In this document: positions 27,501 to 35,716 of the stretch, one piece after another
Numbering within the stretch: the stretch's first letter is position 1
How the letters are laid out: each line of letters starts with the position of its first letter
Made by a program: the position numbers and the translations under genes
Source of the DNA: a bacterium
GTDB lineage: Bacteria > Planctomycetota > Planctomycetia > Isosphaerales > Isosphaeraceae
Length of the DNA stretch: 64,000 nt
Direction: 5' to 3'
Assembly (NCBI GenBank): GCA_016125085.1
Contig: WGMM01000043.1
Span: 1 to 64,000 of the forward strand
The notes under the pieces: model-generated
Databases searched by the model: none
Seen by the model: only the letters and a program-made list of their open reading frames with translations
What the model was told of the DNA's origin: nothing

Positions 27501-29455
27501 GACCCGCCATTACGTAGACCGCCACCGCCGAACCACCCCTGAGCCGTGTTTGCGATGACTTCTGTGTCGATGATCGTCGTTTTGCCGTAATTGGAAATGC
27601 CGCCACCCTCGACGGCCTTGTTCCCGGTGATGAGACTGCCTGTGATCGTCGTGATCGCAGCACTCCAGACGAAGACGCCGCCGCCCATGTACTCGGCCAC
27701 GTTGTCCGATATCGAGCTGTCGACGATATTCAGACTGCCCCTGCTCAAAATTCCGCCGCCGTGCTGTTTTGCCTGATTCGACGTGATCGTGCTCGTGTCG
27801 ATGACGAGCGTGCCGTCGCTCAGGATCGCACCGCCTGCCGAAGCCAACACACTGGCCGTCTCATCCGCCGAACCGCCCGTCAACGTCAGCCGGTCGAAGC
27901 GGGACACCGCGCCGGCATCGACCCGAAACAGGCGGAATGCGGGCAGGTTCGCCGTCGTGTCGCGAGCGATCGTCACGCCTGACGAACCGCCGGAGATGTT
28001 CACCTGCGCGGAAATTACGATTTCGCCGGTCGTCAGCCAGACACCCGTCAGACCCGCGATGAACGTCACCGTGTGCGGCCCGGTCAGTGAATTGGCGTAA
28101 GTCACGGCTTCGCGAAGGGATGTCCAGCCGTCGGTCGGGTCGACTACGTCCAGGGCCGTCGTGACGATCAGGCTCGGCGTTTCGCCGAATTCGACGGCTC
28201 CGATGTCGACCGTTCCCCCCAGAATCCGGGCGAAACCCGCTCCACGCTGGTCGTACGTCAGCGGATTACCCTGAGCATCGACAGCAAGGGCATTCGAACC
28301 GGCGTTGATCGCCGGACTGCCGAAAAGAAGAGACTGCGTTTTCGTGGGGCCGCCGTTGTCGGCCAGAGGGCCCAGCTTCGGATCGGCCACGATGGTGGCC
28401 GTCAGCCCCGTGCCGCTGCCATCTTCGATCAGGTTGTTCGAACCTGAAAACCTGCCGTTCAGGTCAGCGCCGGAGAGACTGTCGGCCACGATCGTGCCGA
28501 TGAGCGTCGCCTGGGACCGATTGTCGATCCCGCCGCCGGTCGAGGCCGCATTTCCGGCGATCGTCGAAAATGCAACGGACAGGTCGCCCTGATTACGAAT
28601 GGCTCCGCCCAATTGAATCGCGGAATTCGCGCTGAAGGTCGTCTGGATCGCCGTGACGGTGCCCAGGTTGCCGATTGCACCTCCGAACCGGGCGGAATTC
28701 GAATCGAGCGTGCTCGAATCGAGCGATACCTCGCCCTGGTTGCGCACATAGACCCCCCCGCCCCAGTTAGCCGAGTTGCCCGTGAATGTGCCGAATGCGA
28801 TTTTCGACCGCCCTGCTTCGAAAATGGCACCGCCCTGATTGCCCGCGAGGTTGGCGGAAAAGACGCTGGTATCGATGGAAAGCGAACCGTAATCGGCGAT
28901 GGCACCGCCGGAATTTCCGGCCTGGTTCGCTTCGAAGACGGATGCGATGACATTCAGTTGGCCGCTCTGGTTGTAAACGGCACCGCCGTCGACTCGCGAC
29001 ACGTTGTTCCGAAGAGTGCTCGAAACCAGTGTGAGCGTGCCTTGATTTCGAATCGCTCCGCCCTGATTTTCGAACCCGTTGACGAGCGTCAGCCGGTTCA
29101 GGGTCACCGCCGCGCCCGGCGAGATATCGAATAGTCGAAACTGCGGCGTTTTCGCACCGGAACTTCTTGAGATCTCGACGTCGGCCGAACCACCGATCGT
29201 AATCTCATTCGTCACCTGAAGCTGGCCGGAGGTGAGGATCACACGATGCACATCCGCCGCGAACGTGATTTCATCCGCCACGGCGGTCGCATTCGCCTGG
29301 GCGATCGCCTGTCGAAGAGTTCCAGGGCCGCTATCCGCCTCACTCGTCACCAGAAATGTCGCCAGCGGCAATCTCTGCTCCAGCGTCTCGCAGAGAAGCC
29401 TGAACGCTGTACGACGAACCTTTTTGGCCGAAGGGGAAGAGCGAATTACTGGCAT
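21527..29455 (-). CDS. Giant right-handed beta-helix surface protein (2642 aa)
   Basis: The N-terminus has a basic start and the motif LCETLEQRLPLA, matching the LExRxL element found at the start of large secreted planctomycete proteins. After it comes TLRQAIAQANA, then hundreds of short strand repeats of the type GGAIxNxGTLTVxxSTFxxN, which predict a right-handed parallel beta-helix. Three module ends carry the choice-of-anchor-Q-like pattern (DNGGPTxTxxL, SPAxNAGSNALAVD, YDQRGAGFAR, VDLGAxEF) at about 352-425, 1490-1565 and 2570-2642. Two internal modules restart with DGWTSLREAVTYANSLTG near 440 and 1580. It is probably secreted and involved in adhesion or surface structure. An AGGAA site precedes the ATG. 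The DNA repeats inside are nearly identical over a few hundred bases, so assembly here should be checked. Confidence 0.85.
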   Translation of the reverse strand: MPVIRSSPSAKKVRRTAFRLLCETLEQRLPLATFLVTSEADSGPGTLRQAIAQANATAVADEITFAADVHRVILTSGQLQVTNEITIGGSADVEISRSSGAKTPQFRLFDISPGAAVTLNRLTLVNGFENQGGAIRNQGTLTLVSSTLRNNVSRVDGGAVYNQSGQLNVIASVFEANQAGNSGGAIADYGSLSIDTSVFSANLAGNQGGAIFEAGRSKIAFGTFTGNSANWGGGVYVRNQGEVSLDSSTLDSNSARFGGAIGNLGTVTAIQTTFSANSAIQLGGAIRNQGDLSVAFSTIAGNAASTGGGIDNRSQATLIGTIVADSLSGADLNGRFSGSNNLIEDGSGTGLTATIVADPKLGPLADNGGPTKTQSLLFGSPAINAGSNALAVDAQGNPLTYDQRGAGFARILGGTVDIGAVEFGETPSLIVTTALDVVDPTDGWTSLREAVTYANSLTGPHTVTFIAGLTGVWLTTGEIVISAQVNISGGSSGVTIARDTTANLPAFRLFRVDAGAVSRFDRLTLTGGSADETASVLASAGGAILSDGTLVIDTSTITSNQAKQHGGGILSRGSLNIVDSSISDNVAEYMGGGVFVWSAAITTITGSLITGNKAVEGGGISNYGKTTIIDTEVIANTAQGWFGGGGLRNGGSGTYDIRGGQIRDNVSLGQGGGLTNFGISTIDGTRFTGNSAAGKGGGAIANGNSMLILSNLVFENNSTTANGGAIYSEGKITGTGLTFSENSAAQTGGAVHATNAGLFSTFRDSSFIGNKAADGGALWNIATVQLTATNFLNNVTTTGSGGAIANFGTASVTDSELRGNSAKSVGGAIFNHGTMTIAEVSLIGNMAAGWSGGALFNEGDLTIESSTIRENRGNTGGGLMNFAGGKAMVIDTTIVSNTAIVSGGGIFSTTSGSGMLTLIGGTCSVNQASYGAGIFVYTGKASISGALISGNLASQNGGGLYVGIQASSDVTGVRLIDNQGLFSGGVQNDGLLTLSDSTLQGNRATSWVGGGIANSGTLKLSGSSLANNTAMNGGGGAIANSGTAEVTDCDLRQNIARDVGGAIYSTGTMKVTGTTLTGNVVTGWAGGALFNEGNLTIESSTIRENRANTGGGLSNLSGGKTTIIDTTIVSNTASGSGGGIFSEANSSGMLTLIGGSVANNTASGTGGGMLINSGILTVTGGSFFGNQATYGGGIFVHTGNATFTGTLISSNSSVQDGGGMYLGSQTIVVATGIRLANNLGSYAAGVQNAGNFTLTNSTLDGNRTTGWVGGGILNGGTLTVTGSTLTNNSAPNSGGGAIANFGTATVTGSDLSRNTGRDVGGAVYNAGSMTVSGSTLTGNVVTGWAGGALFNEGNLTIRSSTVRDNRTAYDGGAVFNTTAGVLTVEASSFIANSASNSGGAILNTGTFNSTNSTYGENRAGNLGGAIYNNGRATILQNTIAFNSASNGGGIFNESPGTVNLRNSIVANSLSGGDLRGIFSGSKNLVRDGSGTGLTGTIVADPLLGTLQDNGGPTWTYALPVNSPAVNAGSNALAVDSQGNSLAYDQRGAGFARIMGGTVDLGSFEFVEAPSLVVTTADDLVNPTDGWTSLREAVTYANSLTGPHTVTFAAGLTGVWLTAGEVVITSQVNVSGGSSGVTIARDTTANLPAFRLFRIDAGANSRFDRLTLKGGSADESASVVASAGGAILSDGTLVIDTCTITSNQAKQYGGGIYGRGIVNIVASTFTNNVSLNRGGGVLLEDSAVSTIDVSVFAGNSAVLGGAILNYGMARITGGSFSENHASLHGGAIRNVGEIEVDGTLFTNNDTVYAGGAIANRGKATVTGSRFIGNSSVISIGGAINSDSGANLEVRGSVFENNKSQIHGGAISVAGPTTISDSTFIGNHASDWAGGAIFNAGTLTVNRVTFTGNSAPDGGAVMNWQAGNLSIQGSTFEGNASSSGGAISNESTLAVTNVLFRSNSAQYFGGVLDNRSVATITDSQFVGNKANEGGAIGNRAELTLARSTFQNNQATGWIGGALENLANGRITVSGTAFSGNSAHSGGAIYSAGTLSVLSSNFSNNTAWGWGGGAIRSDWGSTLSVQATSFVENAAPIGGGIAASGTTFVNGASFTGNRANGWAGAGVFNEGTLELSDSQFSLGYAIGGGGALLNYTGGKANVRNTQMTGATGPCGGGVYNFGTVTLTQVTIVDNQATGYGAGIINEGSATLVDTNVTNNVLPTSAWTGGGIFNGASATLSVTGGLISGNSAPGGGGFANFGVLSLTGTTVRDNQASLWSGGGGSNEANATLNISGGVVSGNYAQNTGGAIYNAGTTTITGGTISGNRASNVAGGLDNRGTMTITGSTLSGNVVTAWAGGALFNEGNLTIRSSQITSNRAIEGGGIFNSGPGQLTAEDITFSGNTGLTGGGIFNRAKATVTGSTFQNNSSTSYSGGAVFNTGAGDFAVSTSTFRNNSSAYEGGGISSEAGNITILASTFVGNSAQSGGAIANRGTLTSTNSTYGENRAVWVGGAIYNIGTATILNNTIAFNSANEGGGIYIGSPGTVNLRNSIVANSLSGGDLRGIFSGSKNLVRDGSGTGLTGTIVADPLLGTLQDNGGPTWTYALLAGSAAIDAGDDSFVPFSITTDQRGTGRPRIRGLAVDLGAYEF
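21660..21855. repeat. Long near-identical repeat, copy 1 (within beta-helix gene)
   Basis: This stretch matches 24902-25098 with only a handful of differences in about 190 bp (about 96 percent by eye). It encodes the end of a module (IVADPLLGTLQDNGGPTWTYA and what precedes it). It is evidence for recent duplication or gene conversion between modules. Confidence 0.85.
24351..24724. repeat. Module-start repeat, copy 1 (within beta-helix gene)
   Basis: This region encodes the module start (SLREAVTYANSLTG through TSNQAKQ) and is closely similar to 27771-28146, at protein level nearly identical (DTTANLPAFRLFR, GGAILSDGTLVIDT). Confidence 0.8.
24902..25098. repeat. Long near-identical repeat, copy 2 (within beta-helix gene)
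   Basis: This is the partner of 21660-21855. It sits at the end of the middle module. Confidence 0.85.
27771..28146. repeat. Module-start repeat, copy 2 (within beta-helix gene)
   Basis: This is the partner of 24351-24724, at the start of the middle module. Confidence 0.8.
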
Positions 29456-30023
29456 GATTGCGAGTTCCTGGTTGCGAATTCAGGGGCGAAACAGCGCGTC
29501 CGGCCGCACATGGATGTGCCGTGTAAGTCGGATCATGAGTATGTACGTGAATCAGAACATCAGATAATTGCAGAAGTTAGCGCAAACATACAAGAATGTT
29601 TCGTAAAATCTCCCGCACCGGCACGATTCGAAAAGTCAGGGAAGTCATCCGGCAACTGAATCGATCGACTGCGAATTTCGAATCGACTGGTCTTCGGGGT
29701 GGCCTCGATCGAATTCACCGGAATTTTTCCTGAAACTGACCTTGCGGGTTTTTCGGATTCGGGGCATATTCCGCTCAAACTGCGATGCGAATCGCATGCG
29801 TCGAACGAACTTTCGAACTTCCGGGACACGTTCCCGAGCGGTTTTCGAGGGGTTTCGACGCAACCGACGACGCAAGATCGAATGTCAGGAAGGGAATCCG
29901 GACATCTTGCGGCGGAAAGACATTCTGGCGGTACGACGTCAGCGACGATCCACGGAGTCGAAACGATCCCGTACGCTTCGTCCGCGATACGTCGATATGA
30001 ACTTCCCGAAAAAGGGTGGCGAA
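29456..30023. other. Divergent intergenic region
   Basis: The gap separates the beta-helix gene from the Pro-rich gene. The downstream frame stays open back to 29742, but that part encodes only an Arg-rich peptide with no signal or ribosome-binding site, so it is treated as non-coding. No clear promoter was identified. Confidence 0.45.
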
Positions 30024-33000
30024 ATGTCGGCAATCGGTCGAAACAAGTGGAATGGGTATCCTCTCGCGGCTCTTTCGAGCGGATCGGCAAGGAGGCGTAG
30101 CTTGCGTAACCGTAACTGGACATGGCCGGCCGTTTTGGCTGCAGCGGGCCTCGCGGCCTCTTCGGCCGGAATCGATGCACAAACCGATCGCGAAAACGGT
30201 TCGGAGAACTCGGCAGTCCCGAACGCCAGTCCCGCCCGAGAATTGCAGGATTCGGGGCCGCCCGAACCTCCGCGTGCTCCACAATCGCCCGCCGGAGCCG
30301 CCGAAGAACCCGCGAAGGTGCTGAGCACGACCGAAGCCGTGATGCTTCGCAGCCGCAGCGCACGCACTCTGCTGCGAAACGGCACCGACTACATCAAATA
30401 TCAGCAGTTCGAAAAAGCCCTGGCCTACCTCCGGGAAGCCGAACGGCGGCAGAAAGAGCTGAACGCGACCGAGAAGACCGCGCTGCGGCAGGCTATCGAC
30501 ACGGCCCAGCAAGGTCTGCGTACGCCATCGCTTCAGACAGGCTACGCACGAACCAGGCGGCCTCAGGCTGGATCGATCGCCATCGCTTCACGCACGGCAG
30601 CCGCTTCGAAATCCGACCCCGCCGTCGCCCGAACCCAGGCCCCGGCCGAAGTCGCCGAGGCTCCTGCTCAGGCTCAAGCCGACGATCGCATGGTACCCGG
30701 GCAGCTGAGGCAGGCCGACCCCGACAAGCTGGCACCCCTTTCGCCTGAAATACTCGCGAAAGAATTGCCCAGTGCCGCTGACCTGGCCCAGTCCGATTCC
30801 GCACGCTCCGCCCTGAAGGAATATCAGGCTGCGGGCAGCGGATCGACCCAGCCACGCAAGCCGATCGAATTGCCCAGGCCGCTGAACGAAAAGATCGAAG
30901 CCCTCGAGGAGTCGGCAAGCCAGTATCAGGCAAGCGAGAGTCGTCCGGACCCCTCTCCCGCATCGATCGCCGCCAGCCTCGCGGCCATGCGTCGCGATGG
31001 TACCCCGGAACCGCTGCCAGGCAGCCCGGCTCAAGCGAATCTGACCGAAGAACCGCGACCCGTGGCACTGAGCGACGCCCCTGCTCCGCTGCCGGTCGAG
31101 GATACGCCGAAGGAAGATCAATCCGAACCTGCCCCGGCCGTACCGGCGCGAACCGAAGTATCTTTGGCCGAACCCGCTCCTGCGCCGGTCGTTGAGACCC
31201 CCGAACTGCCGCCTCTGGAACCGGCTTCGACCGAACCGCCTGCCGATCGCGAACCCAGACGGGAGTCCGCTTCGGATCCGATGCCGAGCCTCTCCGCGCC
31301 GGAAGCTGCGGTAGAGCGTTCGCCCGAACCGGTAGTTCCTTCCGGTGCTCCCGACCGTTCCGCACCGGCCGAAATGCCGCCGCTGCCTGTAGAGCCTGCC
31401 GAATCGCCATCGGCCAGTGAGACACCGGAACCCGCCGCCGAGTTCGTACCTCAAACTCCAGAGCCGTCTCCGGCTATGCCTGATCTGCCAGCGGAGCCCG
31501 TCGTCACGAAGGTCGAAAAACCCGTCGAACCGGCTGCCGCGGAAGCCCCCGGAGCCACGCAACCGGGTATCGATCCGCTGACCGTACCTGCCGATTCTAC
31601 ACCGGCCGAAATGCCCCTGGCGAACATGCCCGCGGAACGCGACCCGAACCTTTCGAAAGTTCAGGATCTCGTCTCGCCCGCTTCGAAGACGCCTGAGGCT
31701 TTGACGGCACCTATCAAGCATGATGTCGCCGAAGAAACAGCCCGGCCAGATGCGGCGGTCGAAACCACGGCGACTCCAGCCGAACCTCGTGATCTGCCGC
31801 CGCTGTCCTCTGGTGCCGGTGCCAGGTCTCTGAATGATTCCCTGCCGCCTCTGCCGGTTCAGCCGATTGCGGAAGCCGCCGACGAATCGAGCGATCTGCC
31901 ACCCCTGCCCGATCGTCCGACAATCAGCTCACCTGCTGACAACGGCGGTCTGCCACCTTTGCCGACCGGCGGCACGGCGACTCAACCGGCGACGCCCCAG
32001 CCCGTCGATCTGGCCCAGCCTGTGACGGAAGAACCGACCAAGGCCGAGCTGCCGCCTTTGCCGACGGCTGCCGCCGAACCTGCTGCGATGCCACCCTTGC
32101 CGACGGCCTCGACAGTAGAATCCCCGGCCAGCACCGAAGCCATGCCGCCGCTGCCCGGCGCCGCGGAAGCTCCGAAGGCCGCTGAACCGGCCACGAATTC
32201 CGATTCGCTGCCGAAGCTGCCGGATACTCCGCCAGCACCCACGGCAGTCGCGGAAGATTCGCTCCCGAAATTGCCTGAGGCTCCCATTCGTACCGCCCAG
32301 GCAAACCCCGCCGATGCACGTGCGATTTCGGGCTCGAGCGATTCGCTGCCGCCTCTTCCGGCCGAAGAAATCGCCGGTGGCACCGCTGCCGTGCCTGCGA
32401 CGACCGAAACAGCCAGGGCAGAACGGCCTGCGTTCTCTCGGCGGCTGCTGTCAGGCCTCAGCGATAACAAGCGACGTGAAATCGAAGAACTCGCCCGGAT
32501 TCAGCTGGAACGCTCAGGCGGTGCCACGCCCGGCCTGTCGCCACTGGATTCCCCTGCCCGAGAGGCTGGCGATTCGCCCCGGGTACCGCTGCCGGCCGGG
32601 AACACGTCCATGTTCGGTGCGACCGACGACCCGCTTGTTCGTCTGGAACTGCCCCGCGCCCCCAGCCCGGCCGAAGCCCGGCCGATTCGGGCGATCCTGC
32701 TGCCAGAGCAGTTCGATACGCTCAAGCAGCGTGAATTCGAGCCGAGGCGCAAGATGTGGGCCTCAGCCGCGACCGCCCACTACCCGCTCTACTTCCAGGA
32801 CCCGAGCCTGGAACGCTACGGCATCTCGGTCGAACAGCGCATGGGCCGTGCCGGCCGCAAGCTGACCTATCCGATCGACGATCCGAAGGAAAGCAAGCTG
32901 CGGAACCAGATCGCCACGCCGTTCTTCTCCAGCGGCCTGTTCGCTCTGCAGATCGCCACATGGCCATTCCGGGCCATCGCCGATCCGCCGTGGGAATCCA

Positions 33001-33104
33001 CCTATGACCTGGGCTATTACCGGCCCGGCGACCTCGTTCCCGAGGACACCGTCGTGATCCCCTGGAAAGGTGTCGGCCCGCTGTTCCGCGGCAACGGGTA
33101 TTGA
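30024..33104 (+). CDS. Exported Pro/Ala/Glu-rich protein with LPPLP repeats (1026 aa)
   Basis: A basic lead (RRRSLRNRN) and a hydrophobic stretch (WPAVLAAAGLAASSAGIDAQ) near residue 35-55 look like a signal peptide. A short helical segment follows (about 110-165, YIKYQQFEKALAYLREAERRQ, TPR-like). The central 600 residues are low-complexity, rich in P, A, E and S. They contain many copies of LPPLP or its variants (DLPPLP, ELPPLP, AMPPLP, SLPKLP). The last 150 residues form a compact conserved-looking domain (ATAHYPLYFQDPSLERYG, PFFSSGLFALQIATWPFRAIADPP) that I recall from planctomycete hypothetical proteins. The ATG at 30024 follows AAAGGGTGG. It is probably an extended envelope protein; the function is unknown. 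A strong terminator follows. Confidence 0.8.
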   Translation: MSAIGRNKWNGYPLAALSSGSARRRSLRNRNWTWPAVLAAAGLAASSAGIDAQTDRENGSENSAVPNASPARELQDSGPPEPPRAPQSPAGAAEEPAKVLSTTEAVMLRSRSARTLLRNGTDYIKYQQFEKALAYLREAERRQKELNATEKTALRQAIDTAQQGLRTPSLQTGYARTRRPQAGSIAIASRTAAASKSDPAVARTQAPAEVAEAPAQAQADDRMVPGQLRQADPDKLAPLSPEILAKELPSAADLAQSDSARSALKEYQAAGSGSTQPRKPIELPRPLNEKIEALEESASQYQASESRPDPSPASIAASLAAMRRDGTPEPLPGSPAQANLTEEPRPVALSDAPAPLPVEDTPKEDQSEPAPAVPARTEVSLAEPAPAPVVETPELPPLEPASTEPPADREPRRESASDPMPSLSAPEAAVERSPEPVVPSGAPDRSAPAEMPPLPVEPAESPSASETPEPAAEFVPQTPEPSPAMPDLPAEPVVTKVEKPVEPAAAEAPGATQPGIDPLTVPADSTPAEMPLANMPAERDPNLSKVQDLVSPASKTPEALTAPIKHDVAEETARPDAAVETTATPAEPRDLPPLSSGAGARSLNDSLPPLPVQPIAEAADESSDLPPLPDRPTISSPADNGGLPPLPTGGTATQPATPQPVDLAQPVTEEPTKAELPPLPTAAAEPAAMPPLPTASTVESPASTEAMPPLPGAAEAPKAAEPATNSDSLPKLPDTPPAPTAVAEDSLPKLPEAPIRTAQANPADARAISGSSDSLPPLPAEEIAGGTAAVPATTETARAERPAFSRRLLSGLSDNKRREIEELARIQLERSGGATPGLSPLDSPAREAGDSPRVPLPAGNTSMFGATDDPLVRLELPRAPSPAEARPIRAILLPEQFDTLKQREFEPRRKMWASAATAHYPLYFQDPSLERYGISVEQRMGRAGRKLTYPIDDPKESKLRNQIATPFFSSGLFALQIATWPFRAIADPPWESTYDLGYYRPGDLVPEDTVVIPWKGVGPLFRGNGY

Positions 33105-33149
33105 TCGCGGATTTCGCGAAACCAGAAAGTCGCGAATCGCATTGCCTCG

Positions 33150-33185
33150 GGCCCCCGGCAAATCCGCCGGGGGCTTTTTCTTTTG
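33150..33185 (+). terminator. Intrinsic terminator after the Pro-rich gene
   Basis: GCCCCCGG (33151-33158) pairs with CCGGGGGC (33167-33174) across a short loop, followed at once by TTTTTCTTTT. It is the clearest rho-independent terminator in the window. Confidence 0.9.
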
Positions 33186-33383
33186 ACTCGTTTGCGATCG
33201 ACCAGATCGTGGTTCGCCTTTCGAGTCCGGCAATCTGCACGCTGAATCGTCGAGGCCGTTCGATTCGCTGCTCGTCTCTTTTTGCATTCGCAGGAGGTTT
33301 CGATTAAAAAACACATTGCGATCGCAAGACCAAAGAACCTTGCCGCAGAAGCGGTGCAATTACGCAACGCCCGGAGAAGACAC

Positions 33384-34775
33384 ATGATACGCTGCTCGAT
33401 CCTCATGGTTCTGACTGTCGGTCTGATCGGTCTCGATCGCGAAGCTCAGGGCAGGCAGCCGAACGTGGTGGTGATCGTTGCCGACGATCTGGGCTATGCC
33501 GACCTGGGTTTTCAGGGGGGGCGTGATATCCCCACGCCCCGGATCGACGCCTTGGCCGCAAGCGGCGTGCGCTGTACCAATGGCTATGTGACCGGCCCCT
33601 ACTGCAGCCCGACTCGCGCCGCTCTACTTACTGGCCGCTACCAGCAGCGGTTCGGGCATGAGTTCAACCCAGGCGAGGCCGGCGGCGTATCAGGCTTGCC
33701 CGTGTCGCAGACAACGCTCGCCGACCGGCTGAAAAAAGCTGGATATGCCACTGGCCTGGTCGGCAAATGGCACCTGGGCTCGAAGCCGCAATTCCATCCG
33801 CAGAAGCGCGGATTCGACGAATTCTTCGGCTTCCTCGGTGGCCAGCACACTTACTTCGCCGAACGGACGGAATCGATCCTCCGGGGCACCGAAGTCGTTC
33901 ATGAGAAAGAGTATCTGACCGACGCCATCGCCCGTGAATCGGTCGAGTTCATCGAACGGCACAAGGCGAATCCGTTCTTCCTGGCCGTCACCTTCAACGC
34001 CGTGCACACGCCTATGGACGCCACCGACGCCCGCATGGCCCGCTTCGCCGATATCGCAAACCCCATGCGCCGCAAATACGCCGCCATGCTCGCTGCCATG
34101 GACGAAGCCGTCGGCCGCGTGCTCGACGCGCTAAAATCCCGGGGCCTGGAACAGGATACGCTCGTCGTCTTCTTCAGCGACAATGGCGGGCCAACGATGC
34201 CGGGGACGACCGTCAACGCCTCGAACAACGCCCCATTGCGTGGATCGAAACGGACGACGCTTGAAGGCGGCATTCGCGTACCTTTCATCTTGAGCTGGAA
34301 GGGAACCCTCTCCGCAGGGAAGACTTACGATCATCCAGTCATCCAGCTCGACATCGCCCCCACCGTGCTCGCGGCAGCCGGAGTCGCGACTCCCGCGGAT
34401 GGTTCGCTGGAAGGCGTCGACTTGCTGCCTTATCTCACGGGAAAGAAAGCCGATGCACCACACGAAGCCCTGTTCTGGCGACTGGGCTCGCAGATGGCCG
34501 TTCGCCAGGGGAACTGGAAGCTCGTCCGATACGACGCAGCCATCGACACGCCTGGCGAAACCTCACGCGGAATGGCAGCCAAAGTCACACCTGCAAGGCT
34601 TTACGACCTTTCGAACGATCTCGGCGAAACCGATGACCTGGCCACCCGGAATCCGGAAAAGGTCAAGGAACTGATGGCCGTCTGGGACGACTGGAACGCC
34701 AAAAACATCGCCCCGGCCTGGGGAGCCGCAGGTGGCGGAGGCACAACCAAAGCCGCGGCGAAAAAGAAACGATAA
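33384..34775 (+). CDS. Secreted sulfatase (463 aa)
   Basis: This is an arylsulfatase-family hydrolase that removes sulfate esters from organic compounds such as polysaccharides. A signal peptide spans about 1-24. VVVIVADDLGYADLGFQG holds the metal-binding aspartates (D34, D35). The signature CSPTR is at 74-78; its cysteine is converted to formylglycine, the catalytic residue. GKWHLG (the K and H of the active site) and FSDNGG with its metal-binding D-N pair follow. The length fits the family. The ATG at 33384 has GGAG 9 bp upstream; the longer open frame to 33282 lacks this. Export is expected, since planctomycetes use many secreted sulfatases. No carbohydrate genes lie next to it, so the substrate is unknown. 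Confidence 0.93.
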   Translation: MIRCSILMVLTVGLIGLDREAQGRQPNVVVIVADDLGYADLGFQGGRDIPTPRIDALAASGVRCTNGYVTGPYCSPTRAALLTGRYQQRFGHEFNPGEAGGVSGLPVSQTTLADRLKKAGYATGLVGKWHLGSKPQFHPQKRGFDEFFGFLGGQHTYFAERTESILRGTEVVHEKEYLTDAIARESVEFIERHKANPFFLAVTFNAVHTPMDATDARMARFADIANPMRRKYAAMLAAMDEAVGRVLDALKSRGLEQDTLVVFFSDNGGPTMPGTTVNASNNAPLRGSKRTTLEGGIRVPFILSWKGTLSAGKTYDHPVIQLDIAPTVLAAAGVATPADGSLEGVDLLPYLTGKKADAPHEALFWRLGSQMAVRQGNWKLVRYDAAIDTPGETSRGMAAKVTPARLYDLSNDLGETDDLATRNPEKVKELMAVWDDWNAKNIAPAWGAAGGGGTTKAAAKKKR

Positions 34776-34841
34776 AGCTCTTCTGAAGCAGGATTTGAGT
34801 GTGGTTCGATCAACGCAGGCCGGATCGAACCGCCGTCGAAT

Positions 34842-35603
34842 TCACTGCACTTCGAACGGCTTGAGCATCGATCGCGGCACGCCGATATCGACAATTTCGA
34901 CCACGCCCGTCAGTGCATTCGCCCCAGGTGCCGCGAAGCCCAGCTTGGGCGCGACGAAGCTGGCCGTGATCGTCGCCCGCACGGCCACGCCCAGCGCGGT
35001 GCCGGTATCGGCATCCATGCCCGATGGCAAATCAAGTGCCAGAACGGGTTTGCCACTGCGGTCGATCGCCTCTACCCAGAGCGTGGCCGGTTCGCCGGGT
35101 GCCAGCGGCCGGGAAAGACCGGTGCCGAAGATGCCGTCGACGATCCAGTCGGCCCCGGACAGAATCGAGTCGGCCTCTGCCGGATCGACACCGCTCGCCT
35201 GATCGGTTGCCGCGGCCGCCAGAATCCGGTACTGGGCCGGGGCATCGCCACGCAGCTCTTCCGGGTGGACGGTCCAGATGACCTTCACGCGCGCCAGACC
35301 CATGGCCTCAAGATGCCGGGCCAGCACGGCGCCGTCGCCGCCGTTATTGCCCGCACCGCAGATGATGACGACTTGCGGAAGATCCAGTGGAATATGGGCT
35401 TCTGACTTCCCTGGACCGATTGCCCGGGCCAGCGTTTCGGCAGCGCCCCGGCCGGCGTTTTCCATCAGGACCATTGTGGGCAGCCCGAGGGTTTCGGCCG
35501 CGTAACGGTCGATCTCCCGAAACTCGGCCCTGGACATCGGCCGGAGCCTGACCCGTGACTTTACCGGTGAATCGGATCGTGTCGGACGGACATCGGATTC
35601 CAT
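34842..35603 (-). CDS. NAD(P)H-hydrate epimerase, single-domain (253 aa)
   Basis: This protein matches the YjeF N-terminal (epimerase) domain, which interconverts R- and S-forms of damaged NAD(P)HX so that a dehydratase can repair them. The family's opening MSRAEFREIDRYAAETLGLPTMVLMENAG is present (residues about 24-52). VVIICGAGNNGGDGAVLAR is the nucleotide-binding loop, DWIVDGIFGTGLSRP follows, and LALDLPSGMDADTG completes the site. The NAD(P)HX dehydratase domain that is often fused is absent, and no separate gene for it is nearby. The ATG at 35603 has GGAG 11 bp before it. It converges with the sulfatase gene. Confidence 0.92.
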   Translation of the reverse strand: MESDVRPTRSDSPVKSRVRLRPMSRAEFREIDRYAAETLGLPTMVLMENAGRGAAETLARAIGPGKSEAHIPLDLPQVVIICGAGNNGGDGAVLARHLEAMGLARVKVIWTVHPEELRGDAPAQYRILAAAATDQASGVDPAEADSILSGADWIVDGIFGTGLSRPLAPGEPATLWVEAIDRSGKPVLALDLPSGMDADTGTALGVAVRATITASFVAPKLGFAAPGANALTGVVEIVDIGVPRSMLKPFEVQ

Positions 35604-35716
35604 GGAACAAGCTCCGCTTCGGCGATGCACGAGACACGGATATTATCCCTGGATTTCCGTGGCCCCGCGAGAGAATTCCATGTACTGCCCGGCTCATGCT
35701 TCAGCAACGAACGGAG

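Noticed and set aside
29742-30023. Upstream extension of the Pro-rich gene
   Set aside because: The added part is Arg-rich, has no ribosome-binding site and would bury the signal segment.
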